Positions 25,036 through 32,377 of a DNA stretch of 64,000 nt are shown here, piece by piece (the stretch's first letter is position 1; each line of letters begins with the position of its first letter). A program made the translations under genes and the position numbers. The notes under the pieces are model-generated. The model searched no databases. It saw only the letters and a list, made by a program, of their open reading frames with translations, and had not been told where the DNA came from. The DNA comes from Gammaproteobacteria bacterium (lineage in GTDB: Bacteria; Pseudomonadota; Gammaproteobacteria; Ga0077536): contig JACKNG010000001.1 in NCBI GenBank assembly GCA_024235015.1, forward strand, positions 124,001-188,000, given 5' to 3'.

Positions 25036-26310
25036 ATGAAGTTCATGTATTTCTTCTACCCCGCGATCCCGGCCAGCATGGAAGAGCGGGAGACCCTGCG
25101 CCCCATCGCCGCGCGCAACGACTACTTCCAGCGCATGCTCGACGAAGTGGTCGAGCTGTCGCAGTTCGCCGAGGATCTCGGCTTCTCGGCGGTGAGCTTC
25201 CCCGAGCATCACCTGCATACCGAGGGCAGCGAGATGGGCTCGGTGCCGGCACTGACCCAGCACGTGCTGATGAACACGAAAAAGCTCATGGCCGGCCCCA
25301 TCGGCTACGTGCTGCCGGGCTGGAACCCGCTCCGTCTCGCGCTCGAGACGGCCTGGATCGACCAGATCACCCGCGGCCGCACCTTCCTCGGCTTCGCTCG
25401 CGGCTACCAGGCGCGCTGGCTGAACCCGATGGCGCAACTCCTGCACGTCTCCGCCACGCGCAACACCGGCAACGAGATGGCCGACGTCGACGCGCTGAAC
25501 CGCGAGGTCTTCCAGGAAGTGTTCGAAGTGCTCAAGCTCGCCTGGGGCGACGAGGCCTTCCGCTACAAGGGCAAGTACTACGAGTACCCCTTCCCCTATG
25601 AAACCGGTACACCGTGGCCGGCGGCGGAGTGGACGCGGCGTTACGGCACGCCGGGTGAGATCGGCCCGAGCGGCAACGTCGAGAAGATCAACATCGTGCC
25701 CAAGCCCTACCAGCGTCCGCACCCGCCGTTGTTCCAGGCCTTCTCGCAGAGCGAATCGACCATCCGCTGGTGCGCCCGTGAAGGCGTCATCCCCACGCTC
25801 CTCACCTCCGAGCTCGACGAGGTGCGTCGCTTCGCCGAGATCATGGTCGAAGAGGCGGCAGCCCACGGCCGCACGCTCGCGCTCGGCCAGGAGATGGGCG
25901 TGTTCCGCGGCGTCTACATGGGGCGCGACCGTGCCGAGGCGCGCGAGGTCGCGATGCGCGGCCTGATGGGCACCGGCTGGCCGGGCTGGGCGCACGACTT
26001 CGGCTTCACCGATGCCTTCCGCCTGCCCGAGGACGACGTCAAGTACCCGAACCAGAAACTGCCGGTGTCCGAGGCCACCATGGAGCGCTTCGAGCGCAAG
26101 CATTTCATCCTGAGTGGCAACCGCGACGACGTGCGCCGCGAGATGGACCTGCTGGTCGAGGCGGCCAACCCCGAATGGTTCATCTGGCAGGGCGACCAGG
26201 GTTATCTCGAGCTCGACGAGGTGAAGCGCCAGCTGGAGCAGTTCGGCACCCAGATCATGCCGCACTACCTCGACGCGGCCGCCGCCACCCAACCGGCCTC
26301 CGCCGGCTGA
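25036..26310 (+). CDS. LLM class flavin-dependent oxidoreductase, long form
   Basis: A 424-residue luciferase-like protein (MKFMYFFYPAIPASMEERET). It carries DLGFSAVSFPEHHLHTEGSE, a GYVLPGWNPLRLALETAWID segment, GRTFLGFARGYQ and PKPYQRPHPPLFQAFSQSES. It is longer than the other LLM proteins here, with an insertion at about residues 180-230. A candidate promoter lies at 24842-24870. It leads a plus-strand run of three LLM genes. Cofactor (FMN or F420) and substrate cannot be told from sequence. Confidence 0.85.
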   Translation: MKFMYFFYPAIPASMEERETLRPIAARNDYFQRMLDEVVELSQFAEDLGFSAVSFPEHHLHTEGSEMGSVPALTQHVLMNTKKLMAGPIGYVLPGWNPLRLALETAWIDQITRGRTFLGFARGYQARWLNPMAQLLHVSATRNTGNEMADVDALNREVFQEVFEVLKLAWGDEAFRYKGKYYEYPFPYETGTPWPAAEWTRRYGTPGEIGPSGNVEKINIVPKPYQRPHPPLFQAFSQSESTIRWCAREGVIPTLLTSELDEVRRFAEIMVEEAAAHGRTLALGQEMGVFRGVYMGRDRAEAREVAMRGLMGTGWPGWAHDFGFTDAFRLPEDDVKYPNQKLPVSEATMERFERKHFILSGNRDDVRREMDLLVEAANPEWFIWQGDQGYLELDEVKRQLEQFGTQIMPHYLDAAAATQPASAG

Positions 26311-26473
26311 ACAGCGGGGGCTGCCCGCGCCGGGCTGTCGGCAGCGCAGGCACGTCGCGGACGCAGCGCGGCTGGCCCGTGCGGCAACGGCCCGACGCGG
26401 AACCGGTCCGCCAGTGGGGCGCCCGTGAGCGCATCCCGTTTCATCGATCAAAACGCTTACCCGGGGAGGAAGC

Positions 26474-27364
26474 ATGACCGCGAAGACTTGCCACGGCCTG
26501 AAACTCGGCGTGTTCCAGGTACTCAACGACGCCACCACGGGCGATCCCGCCCGCATCGCGAAACGCGCCGAGGCACTCGGCTTCGATTCCTACTGGGCGC
26601 CCGAACACGTCGTCATCCCCAAGGGCTCGGCCGACGTCTACCCGGGCAAGCCCGACAGCGAGCCGCCGCCGGACTACCTGTTCAAAATGCCCGATCCCTT
26701 GATCGCACTGGCGCGCGCCTCGGCGGCAACTTCGACCATCCGCCTCGGTACCGGCGTCGCGCTCGTGCCGGAGCGCAATCCCATTTATGCCGCCAAGGAG
26801 ATCGCGACGCTCGACCATTATTCGGGCGGGCGCTTCCTCTACGGCATCGGCACCGGCTGGAACGAGCCGGAGTGCACGGTGATGGGTGGTGATTTCGCCC
26901 ACCGCTGGACCCAGGCCACCGAGGCCATCGAAGTGATGAAGAAACTGTGGACGGGCGACTACGTCGAGCACCACGGCAAGTACTACGACTTTCCGCCGCT
27001 GGTGTGCCGGCCGGCGCCGGCACGCAAGCCGCATCCGCCGATCATCCTGGGGTCGATCGGTTCACCGCTGGTGTTCAAGCGCGTCGCGCGCTGGGGCGAC
27101 GGCTGGCTGCCCTTCACGGCCGACCCGGCCGAGATCGCACATGGCAAGGCCGAGATCGCGAAGAACGCCAAGGCACTCGGGCGCAACCCCGATGGCTTCG
27201 AGATCATCCTGTTCTCGACCCCGGGCGGGGTGATGCGCACGCGTGCCGAGATCGCAGAGGTCGCCAGGGCCGGCGCTGATTCGGTGGTGCTGTGGCTGGA
27301 GGGGCAGGACAACGACGCGACCGAGGCGGAACTCGCCGAGCTGGCCGGCAGCCTGTTCGACTGA
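26474..27364 (+). CDS. LLM class F420-dependent-type oxidoreductase, paralogue 1
   Basis: A 296-residue luciferase-like protein (MTAKTCHGLKLGVFQVLNDA). It contains FDSYWAPEHVVIPKGSADVY, RLGTGVALVPERNPIYAAKE, GRFLYGIGTGWNEPECTVMG and HPPIILGSIGSPLVFKRVA, matching the predicted F420-dependent TIGR03619-type group. It is closely similar along its whole length to the gene at 27538, so the two are tandem paralogues. GGGGAGGAA precedes ATG 26474. Confidence 0.87.
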   Translation: MTAKTCHGLKLGVFQVLNDATTGDPARIAKRAEALGFDSYWAPEHVVIPKGSADVYPGKPDSEPPPDYLFKMPDPLIALARASAATSTIRLGTGVALVPERNPIYAAKEIATLDHYSGGRFLYGIGTGWNEPECTVMGGDFAHRWTQATEAIEVMKKLWTGDYVEHHGKYYDFPPLVCRPAPARKPHPPIILGSIGSPLVFKRVARWGDGWLPFTADPAEIAHGKAEIAKNAKALGRNPDGFEIILFSTPGGVMRTRAEIAEVARAGADSVVLWLEGQDNDATEAELAELAGSLFD

Positions 27365-27411
27365 GGGCAACATCGCGCGGGCGCTTGCCGGGGGCGGCGC
27401 CCGTGCGCCCG

Positions 27412-27483
27412 AATGGGGACAGTTTACTTTTCGCCGACGTGTCGCCGTGCCCGGACGCAGGCCAAAAGTAAACTGTCCCCATT
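27412..27483. repeat. 72-bp miniature inverted-repeat element
   Basis: AATGGGGACAGTTTACTTTT (27412-27431) is the exact reverse complement of 27464-27483, around a 32-bp GC-rich centre. The arm resembles the RAYT terminal repeat of this window (GGTGTCAGGTTTATTTT): both fit GG-n-G-n-CAG, then TTTA-n-TTTT, with one extra base in the latter. It lies between two paralogous LLM genes and has no gene of its own. Confidence 0.8.
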
Positions 27484-27537
27484 CTCGCCGGTTCGGTTTC
27501 GAACGCCCCCGCAACTGCTATAGGAAGGGAGAATTCC

Positions 27538-28422
27538 ATGGCGAAGAAAGGCTACGAGACACTGCGCATCGGCGTGTTCCACATCCTGCCCGACCGCGAC
27601 ACCGGCGACCCGGCGGTCATCGCGAAGCGGGCCGAAGAACTGGGTTTCGATTCCTACTGGGTGCCGGAGCACACCGTCATCCCGGAGGGCTCCTGCGACG
27701 ACTACCCGGGCAACCCGCCCGACGGCCCGCCGCCCTCCTACCTCTACAAGATGCCCGATCCCTTCCTCGCCCTGTCGCGGGCGGCGGCGGTGACGTCGCG
27801 CATCCGCCTCGGTACCGGGGTGTCGTTGGTGCCGGAACGCAATCCGCTGCTACTGGCCAAGGAGATCGCGACGCTCGATCATTATTCGCGCGGGCGTTTC
27901 CTGTTCGGCATCGGCGCCGGCTGGAACGAGCCCGAGTGCACCGTGATGGGCGGCGACTTCGCCCACCGCTGGCGCCAGACCACCGAGGCCATCGAGGTGA
28001 TGAAGAAGCTGTGGAGCGGCGAGTACGTCGAGCACCACGGCGAGTACTACGATTTCCCGCGCCTGATCTGCCTGCCGAAACCGCACCAGTCGCCCTACCC
28101 GCCGGTGCTGCTGGGCTCGATCGGCAGCCCCCTGGTCTACAAGCGCGTCGCCGCCTGGGGCGATGGCTGGATGCCGGTGCTGACCAAGCTCGACGAGCTG
28201 CGCGACGGCCGTGCCGACATCGTCGAGCGCGCCCGCGCCAACGGACGTGATCCGGCGGCGCTCATGTTCATCCTGTTCGGCATGGACGGCATGTGGCGTA
28301 CCGCGGACGAACTCGCTGCCGTGGCCGCGGCCGGTGCCGACGAGGTCGTCATCTGGATCAAGGGCAAGGGCGAAGCGGCCGTGGTCGCCGAACTCGAGGC
28401 ACTCGCCGCTGCCTTGCTGTGA
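27538..28422 (+). CDS. LLM class F420-dependent-type oxidoreductase, paralogue 2
   Basis: A 294-residue luciferase-like protein (MAKKGYETLRIGVFHILPDR). It shares with the preceding LLM gene the segments FDSYWVPEHTVIPEGS, GTGVSLVPERNPLLLAKEI, FGIGAGWNEPECTVMGGDFA and LLGSIGSPLVYKRVAAWGDG. The difference is concentrated at the C terminus and in a few loops. AAGGGAG lies before ATG 27538. The duplication suggests divergence in substrate rather than loss, since both frames are intact. Confidence 0.87.
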   Translation: MAKKGYETLRIGVFHILPDRDTGDPAVIAKRAEELGFDSYWVPEHTVIPEGSCDDYPGNPPDGPPPSYLYKMPDPFLALSRAAAVTSRIRLGTGVSLVPERNPLLLAKEIATLDHYSRGRFLFGIGAGWNEPECTVMGGDFAHRWRQTTEAIEVMKKLWSGEYVEHHGEYYDFPRLICLPKPHQSPYPPVLLGSIGSPLVYKRVAAWGDGWMPVLTKLDELRDGRADIVERARANGRDPAALMFILFGMDGMWRTADELAAVAAAGADEVVIWIKGKGEAAVVAELEALAAALL

Positions 28423-28463
28423 GCGCGGCGCGGCACGCCGTGGCAGCGGTCATGGTGACCCTC

Positions 28464-28750
28464 GTGTCTGACACCCAGGCGTACGATGTTGGCGCCCTGT
28501 GTGCTCGCGCCGGCCGACAGTGGGCGGCCGGTGGTGTCTGGCACCGAGGGGTAAGCCACGGATGCCCGCCTGGCGGTGTCTGACACCGTCGGTCAAGTTG
28601 TCGATGGGGCGATGCGACGGGTTCCACCCGGTGGCGGCCCTGGTGTCGGATCCCGGACGGTAAGTTGTTGATGGACTTTTGAGAGCGTGCCCCGTGGTGT
28701 CTGACACCGAGGGGCAAGTCGGTGATTTCGGTTCGACGGCGTCTGACACC
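28464..28750. repeat. Cluster of six GGTGTCTGACACC-type palindromes
   Basis: Copies begin at 28464, 28533, 28575, 28642 (degenerate, GGTGTCGGATCCC), 28696 and 28738. Several are followed by a related tail (GGTCAAGTTGTCGATGG, GGTAAGTTGTTGATGG), giving an irregular repeat unit of about 40-70 bp. The surrounding 28423-28790 carries no convincing gene. The units resemble REP/BIME-like elements. The spacing is too irregular and the palindrome too short for CRISPR. Confidence 0.7.
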
Positions 28751-29011
28751 GGCGGTGGTGTGCTCGGGGCTCTAGGCCACCATGGGGCAGCTGGCTAACG
28801 CGGCGGCGCCGCGTGCCGGTGACAGGGCGAGCGTGCCCGGTTTCGTCGGTGCGACGGGCGTGCTGCAGCGTGGTTTCGCGGTGACCCGGTCGTTGGCCCA
28901 GGTCGTGCTCCGTTTGACGCGCGGGCACACCACGGTGGACGCTCAGGGTTATCGACACGCTCGCCGTGACGCGAATGCGCATGGACGCCAGCCCGGCCGG
29001 CCACGGCGGCT

Positions 29012-29043
29012 CAAAAAAGAAACCCGCCGGGCGGCGGGTTTCG
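29012..29043 (-). terminator. Rho-independent terminator of the second PEP-CTERM gene
   Basis: On the minus strand GAAACCCGCC and GGCGGGTTTC form a perfect stem around a short GC loop, followed by TTTTTT. It ends 27 bp after the stop codon of the gene at 29070-29693. Confidence 0.9.
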
Positions 29044-29069
29044 TACGCTCGGCGAGCTTGCCGTGTCCT

Positions 29070-29693
29070 TCAGCGGCGACGGCGGCGCAAGCCGATCAGG
29101 CCCAACCCGGCCAGGGCCAGGGTGGCCGGCTCCGGCACGCCGCCCGCGTTACGCGTGTAGGCGAAAACCTGGTTGTTGTAGAACGGTCGCGCCGAATCGC
29201 CGAAGGCGGCGAAGATATTCGAATTGATGGTGGAATTGGTGGACGTGCTGCTGTTCAGGGTGTAGCTCATGTGCACCTGGTCGAACACCAGGCCGGCCAC
29301 GAGGTTCCAGTTCTGTGCGCCGACGTGAACGAACTCCTGGGTGACCCCGACGTCGCTGAAGCTGTGCACGACGGCGCCGTCGAGCAGGAACTCGGTGGTG
29401 ATGTTGGCCGTCCGGGTGGCCGATTCGTTGACGCCGAAACTCAGCGGAACGAATTCGTTGTAGTTCGCCAGGAGCGTCCAGTAATCGTTGTTCGCGGCGT
29501 GCAGGTCGAGGTCGAAGCTGTCGCCGGCCACCAGAACCGTGCCGGTGGGATTGGCGGAGCCGCCGTCGAGCGCCGCGGCGCCGCCGTTGTAGGTGACGTC
29601 GAAGTCGTACAGCGTGGCGTGCGCCGTCGCGCTGGCGAGCAGCAGGGTCGTTGCGGCGACTCCCGCCGCGATCGAATGGATCGAGATCTTCAT
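29070..29693 (-). CDS. PEP-CTERM sorting-domain exported protein
   Basis: A 207-residue secreted protein: signal peptide MKISIHSIAAGVAATTLLLA with cleavage around TAHA, a beta-rich Asn/Thr-rich body, and a C-terminal VPEPATLALAGLGLIGL followed by RRRRR. This is the full PEP-CTERM signal for exosortase processing. The body lacks known enzymatic motifs. AAGGAGATGCC precedes the ATG, a sigma-54-like promoter lies about 70 bp upstream and a strong terminator follows, so this is a monocistronic, well-defined transcription unit. Confidence 0.88.
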   Translation of the reverse strand: MKISIHSIAAGVAATTLLLASATAHATLYDFDVTYNGGAAALDGGSANPTGTVLVAGDSFDLDLHAANNDYWTLLANYNEFVPLSFGVNESATRTANITTEFLLDGAVVHSFSDVGVTQEFVHVGAQNWNLVAGLVFDQVHMSYTLNSSTSTNSTINSNIFAAFGDSARPFYNNQVFAYTRNAGGVPEPATLALAGLGLIGLRRRRR

Positions 29694-29762
29694 GGCATCT
29701 CCTTGCAGTGGTCGTTGTAGCAGCGCGCGGGGCGGATTGGGCCTGCGGTTGGTCGGAATTAC

Positions 29763-29778
29763 AGCAAGAATTGGGCCG
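29763..29778 (-). promoter_or_regulatory. Sigma-54-type promoter candidate for the PEP-CTERM gene
   Basis: On the minus strand CGGCCC-AATTC-TTGCT differs from the TGGCAC-N5-TTGCW consensus at two positions and keeps the GG (-24) and GC (-12) with correct spacing. Known PEP-CTERM regulons use the PrsK-PrsR system with RpoN, so the site makes biological sense. Confidence 0.45.
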
Positions 29779-30155
29779 ATTTTTTAAAATCTTTTAGCAA
29801 TCAAACAGATGATTTCGTTACCCGGGCGTGGTCGGAAGCTCGACCGGTGATCTTGTAAAGAACACGATAAATCCGTCGTCATTCTCGGCCCGGAATTCTG
29901 ATGTTTTTTACGCGGCCTCGTTCGGCGATCCTGCACTCGGGCCGGGTCGACAGCGTCATTGCGAATGCCCCGCCTGTCGGAATTGCGCGCAGCAGGACAA
30001 GTCGGCCCGGATTCGAACGAAGCGCCCCGCCCGTCCAGTTCGAGCGTCCGTCGTTTGGGCTGCCGGCCTGGCGTGCAGCCGGCTTGACGCAGCCGGCACT
30101 ACACCGGCGGATCAGCGGAGCGGGTCGTCGTGCCTCACGACCATGCGGTGCGCGC
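29779..30155. other. Intergenic stretch without a recognisable gene
   Basis: An AT-rich part (29779-29830, with TTTTTTAAAATCTTTTAG) probably belongs to the upstream control region of the PEP-CTERM gene. The GC-rich remainder up to the GST stop shows only short, non-conserved frames. Confidence 0.4.
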
Positions 30156-31100
30156 TCACGCCGGCGCCACGCTGTAACCGATCTTGGGAAAGTGTACGTG
30201 CACCGTGCCGACCCGCGGGTCGTTGCGCCGGAGGGTGACGGACGACACCGTGGTGCCGACCAGCTCGCCCTCGACCTCGGCCTCCGCGTAGTCGGCCGGC
30301 GAGACCTTGACCGGGGTGCCGGCGGCGATGCCGATCGGATCGTGCGCGTCGATGCCGGTCGCCGGTAGCGGTTCGTGGTCGCGCGCGATGTCGAGCGCCT
30401 CGGCGTTGGCCATCTCGACACGGGTGCCCTGGCCGATCGCGGCGAGGCGTGCGAGCCAGGCGGCGATCGCGGGGAAGCGGCCATAGGCGCGTTCGGCTTC
30501 GCCGGGGGCGAAGCGGTAGAGGAACCACGGGTCCCACATGGCGTGCATGTCGACCCAGCCCGGCCGGTCGCCGAGCAGGAAGGGCCGGCCGTCGGCCAGC
30601 TGGCGGTTGACGAAATCGGTATGGGCGTCGAGCTGGCTGCGGTAGCCGGCCAGGCGCGGGCCGAGCGCATCGGTATCGAACTGCCTGCGCCACATCTTCT
30701 TGCGGTCTTCGTGGAAGTGCGCCGGCAGGTCGAGCTGACCGGCGAAGGGATCCTCGGCGCCCATGTAGATGGCGACCGAGGTCACCACGTAGGGGCCGTT
30801 GGCCCACGAACCCAGGGCCATGCCGAGGCCCGGGTTACCATCGGGGAAAAGGCTCGGCTGCGGATGCTGAGCCTCCAGCCAGGCGGCGATGAGCTGGGTG
30901 TCGCAGTAGATGTCGGCGCCGACCTGGAACACCGGGGTACGGCGGTAACCGCCGGTGAGCGGAATGAGATCCGGCTTGGGCATGGCGGATGGCTGGATGA
31001 CCGAACGCCAGGTGAGATTCTTGATGCCGAAGACCATGCGGATTTTCTCGGCGAACGGCGCCTCGTCGTAGTGATGCAGGATGAGTTCGTGTGTGGCCAT
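30156..31100 (-). CDS. Glutathione S-transferase family protein with extra C-terminal domain
   Basis: A 314-residue protein. Residues 1-80 are a GST thioredoxin-fold domain (ELILHHYDEAPFAEKIRMVF, then GGYRRTPVFQVGADIYCDTQ with the cis-Pro and glutathione-contact region). Residues about 90-220 are the helical GST domain. Beyond that lies an unusual beta-rich tail of about 90 residues (GTPVKVSPADYAEAEVEGEL then VGTTVSSVTLRRNDP). Typical GSTs end near 200-230, so the tail is an added module of unknown role. The gene is isolated. Confidence 0.8.
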   Translation of the reverse strand: MATHELILHHYDEAPFAEKIRMVFGIKNLTWRSVIQPSAMPKPDLIPLTGGYRRTPVFQVGADIYCDTQLIAAWLEAQHPQPSLFPDGNPGLGMALGSWANGPYVVTSVAIYMGAEDPFAGQLDLPAHFHEDRKKMWRRQFDTDALGPRLAGYRSQLDAHTDFVNRQLADGRPFLLGDRPGWVDMHAMWDPWFLYRFAPGEAERAYGRFPAIAAWLARLAAIGQGTRVEMANAEALDIARDHEPLPATGIDAHDPIGIAAGTPVKVSPADYAEAEVEGELVGTTVSSVTLRRNDPRVGTVHVHFPKIGYSVAPA

Positions 31101-31179
31101 ACGTGGTCCTCCCCAAGAAATACGGCGCGACAGCAGCAGGGGGTTAGCGGGCCGTCACGCGCCCCGCGTCGCGAGCGGT

Positions 31180-31190
31180 CCCCCCCCCCC
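31180..31190. repeat. Eleven-base poly-C tract
   Basis: A homopolymeric run of C between the GST start and the divergent AraC regulator. Such tracts can slip and alter promoter spacing, or be a sequencing artefact. Confidence 0.6.
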
Positions 31191-31336
31191 GTTTGCACGT
31201 GCGGTTCACGCCCTTCGCGGTGACGAACAGGGGCGACGCCTGCGTGTCCATAGCATCGGTTGCCGCGCACCGGCCGGTCGATGTCCGAACACGCCAAATC
31301 CTGTTAGTTTGATGACAAACAAGACTCGGGTGTTGC

Positions 31337-32362
31337 ATGCAATCCACGGCCATCGAAGAACTGCTGATGCCGGCCACTTACGGCCGGCACCTGGCACGCC
31401 TGTTCGGCGCCGCCGCGGTGCTCGCCGGCACGGGGCTGGACGCGGCCGATCTGGAGGGCCCGGAGAGCCGCATCAGCGTGCGCCAGGCGTTGACCTATAT
31501 CCGCAACACGCTACGCCTGGGGACGCCCGCGGACTGGTACCTGCCGTGGGCGCAGGGCCTGGCCGATCATTTCCACGGCCCGCTCAGCATCGCGCTGGTC
31601 AGCGCGCCGACCCTGGGTGACGGCCTCGACGCCTTCGTCCGCTACTTTCCCAGCCGGATCCCCTACATGCACATGCAGGGCCGGGCGCGCGGCGACGACT
31701 TCGCCGTCGTCATGACGCCGCTGATCGATCTCGACGAATGCGAACCGCTGCTGGTCGAGACGCCGCTGATCCTGCTGCAACGACATCTCGAATCGGTCTA
31801 CGCGGTCGAGCGCGCCGACATGCAGCTCGAACTCGCCTACCCGCCGACCGCGCACGCGGCCGACTACCGGCGGCATTTTGCCTGCCCGGTGCGCTTCGAG
31901 GCGGGTGCGTCCGCCCTGCTCCTGCCCCGGACCTGGCGCGCCATGCCGAATCTCGGCTACATCGAATCGACCTGGACGCACGCGCTGCAGCAGTGCGACG
32001 CGCTCATGGCCTCGTCGCGCGAGCGTGAGACCCTCGGTGCGATTCGCTCCCTGCTCGCGGCCTGGGCCGAGGCGCCGGCGCGGGCGCGACCGGCGCCGAC
32101 CCTGAACCACGTCGCGGCCGAGCTGCACGTCACCCCGCGTACCCTGATCCGCCGCCTGCGCCGTCTCGGCACCCATTACCAGGCGCTGACCGACGAATTC
32201 CTGCGCGCGCGGGCGCAGGAACTGCTGGCCAACGACGAGCTGACCATCAAGCAGGTCGCGGCCGCACTCGGCTTCGACAACCCGGCCAATTTCGGCAAGG
32301 CCTTCAAACGCTGGTGCGGGGTGTCGCCGGGACGCTACCGCTCGGGTGCGGCGTCCGCCTGA
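31337..32362 (+). CDS. AraC family transcriptional regulator (arabinose-binding-like N-terminal domain)
   Basis: A 341-residue regulator. The N-terminal domain of about 200 residues resembles the OruR/ArgR-like Arabinose_bd group found with lipid or amino-acid degradation genes. The C-terminal HTH pair is LNHVAAELHVTPRTLIRRLR and LTIKQVAAALGFDNPANFGK followed by AFKRWCGVSPGRYR. It is divergent from the GST gene, its most likely target, and convergent with the symporter gene, whose stop is 16 bp away. Confidence 0.86.
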   Translation: MQSTAIEELLMPATYGRHLARLFGAAAVLAGTGLDAADLEGPESRISVRQALTYIRNTLRLGTPADWYLPWAQGLADHFHGPLSIALVSAPTLGDGLDAFVRYFPSRIPYMHMQGRARGDDFAVVMTPLIDLDECEPLLVETPLILLQRHLESVYAVERADMQLELAYPPTAHAADYRRHFACPVRFEAGASALLLPRTWRAMPNLGYIESTWTHALQQCDALMASSRERETLGAIRSLLAAWAEAPARARPAPTLNHVAAELHVTPRTLIRRLRRLGTHYQALTDEFLRARAQELLANDELTIKQVAAALGFDNPANFGKAFKRWCGVSPGRYRSGAASA

Positions 32363-32377
32363 GGACGGGGTGTCGCT

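Noticed and set aside
28464..28750. CRISPR array
   Set aside because: The repeated part is only 13 bp and palindromic, spacing is irregular, and no cas gene is nearby.
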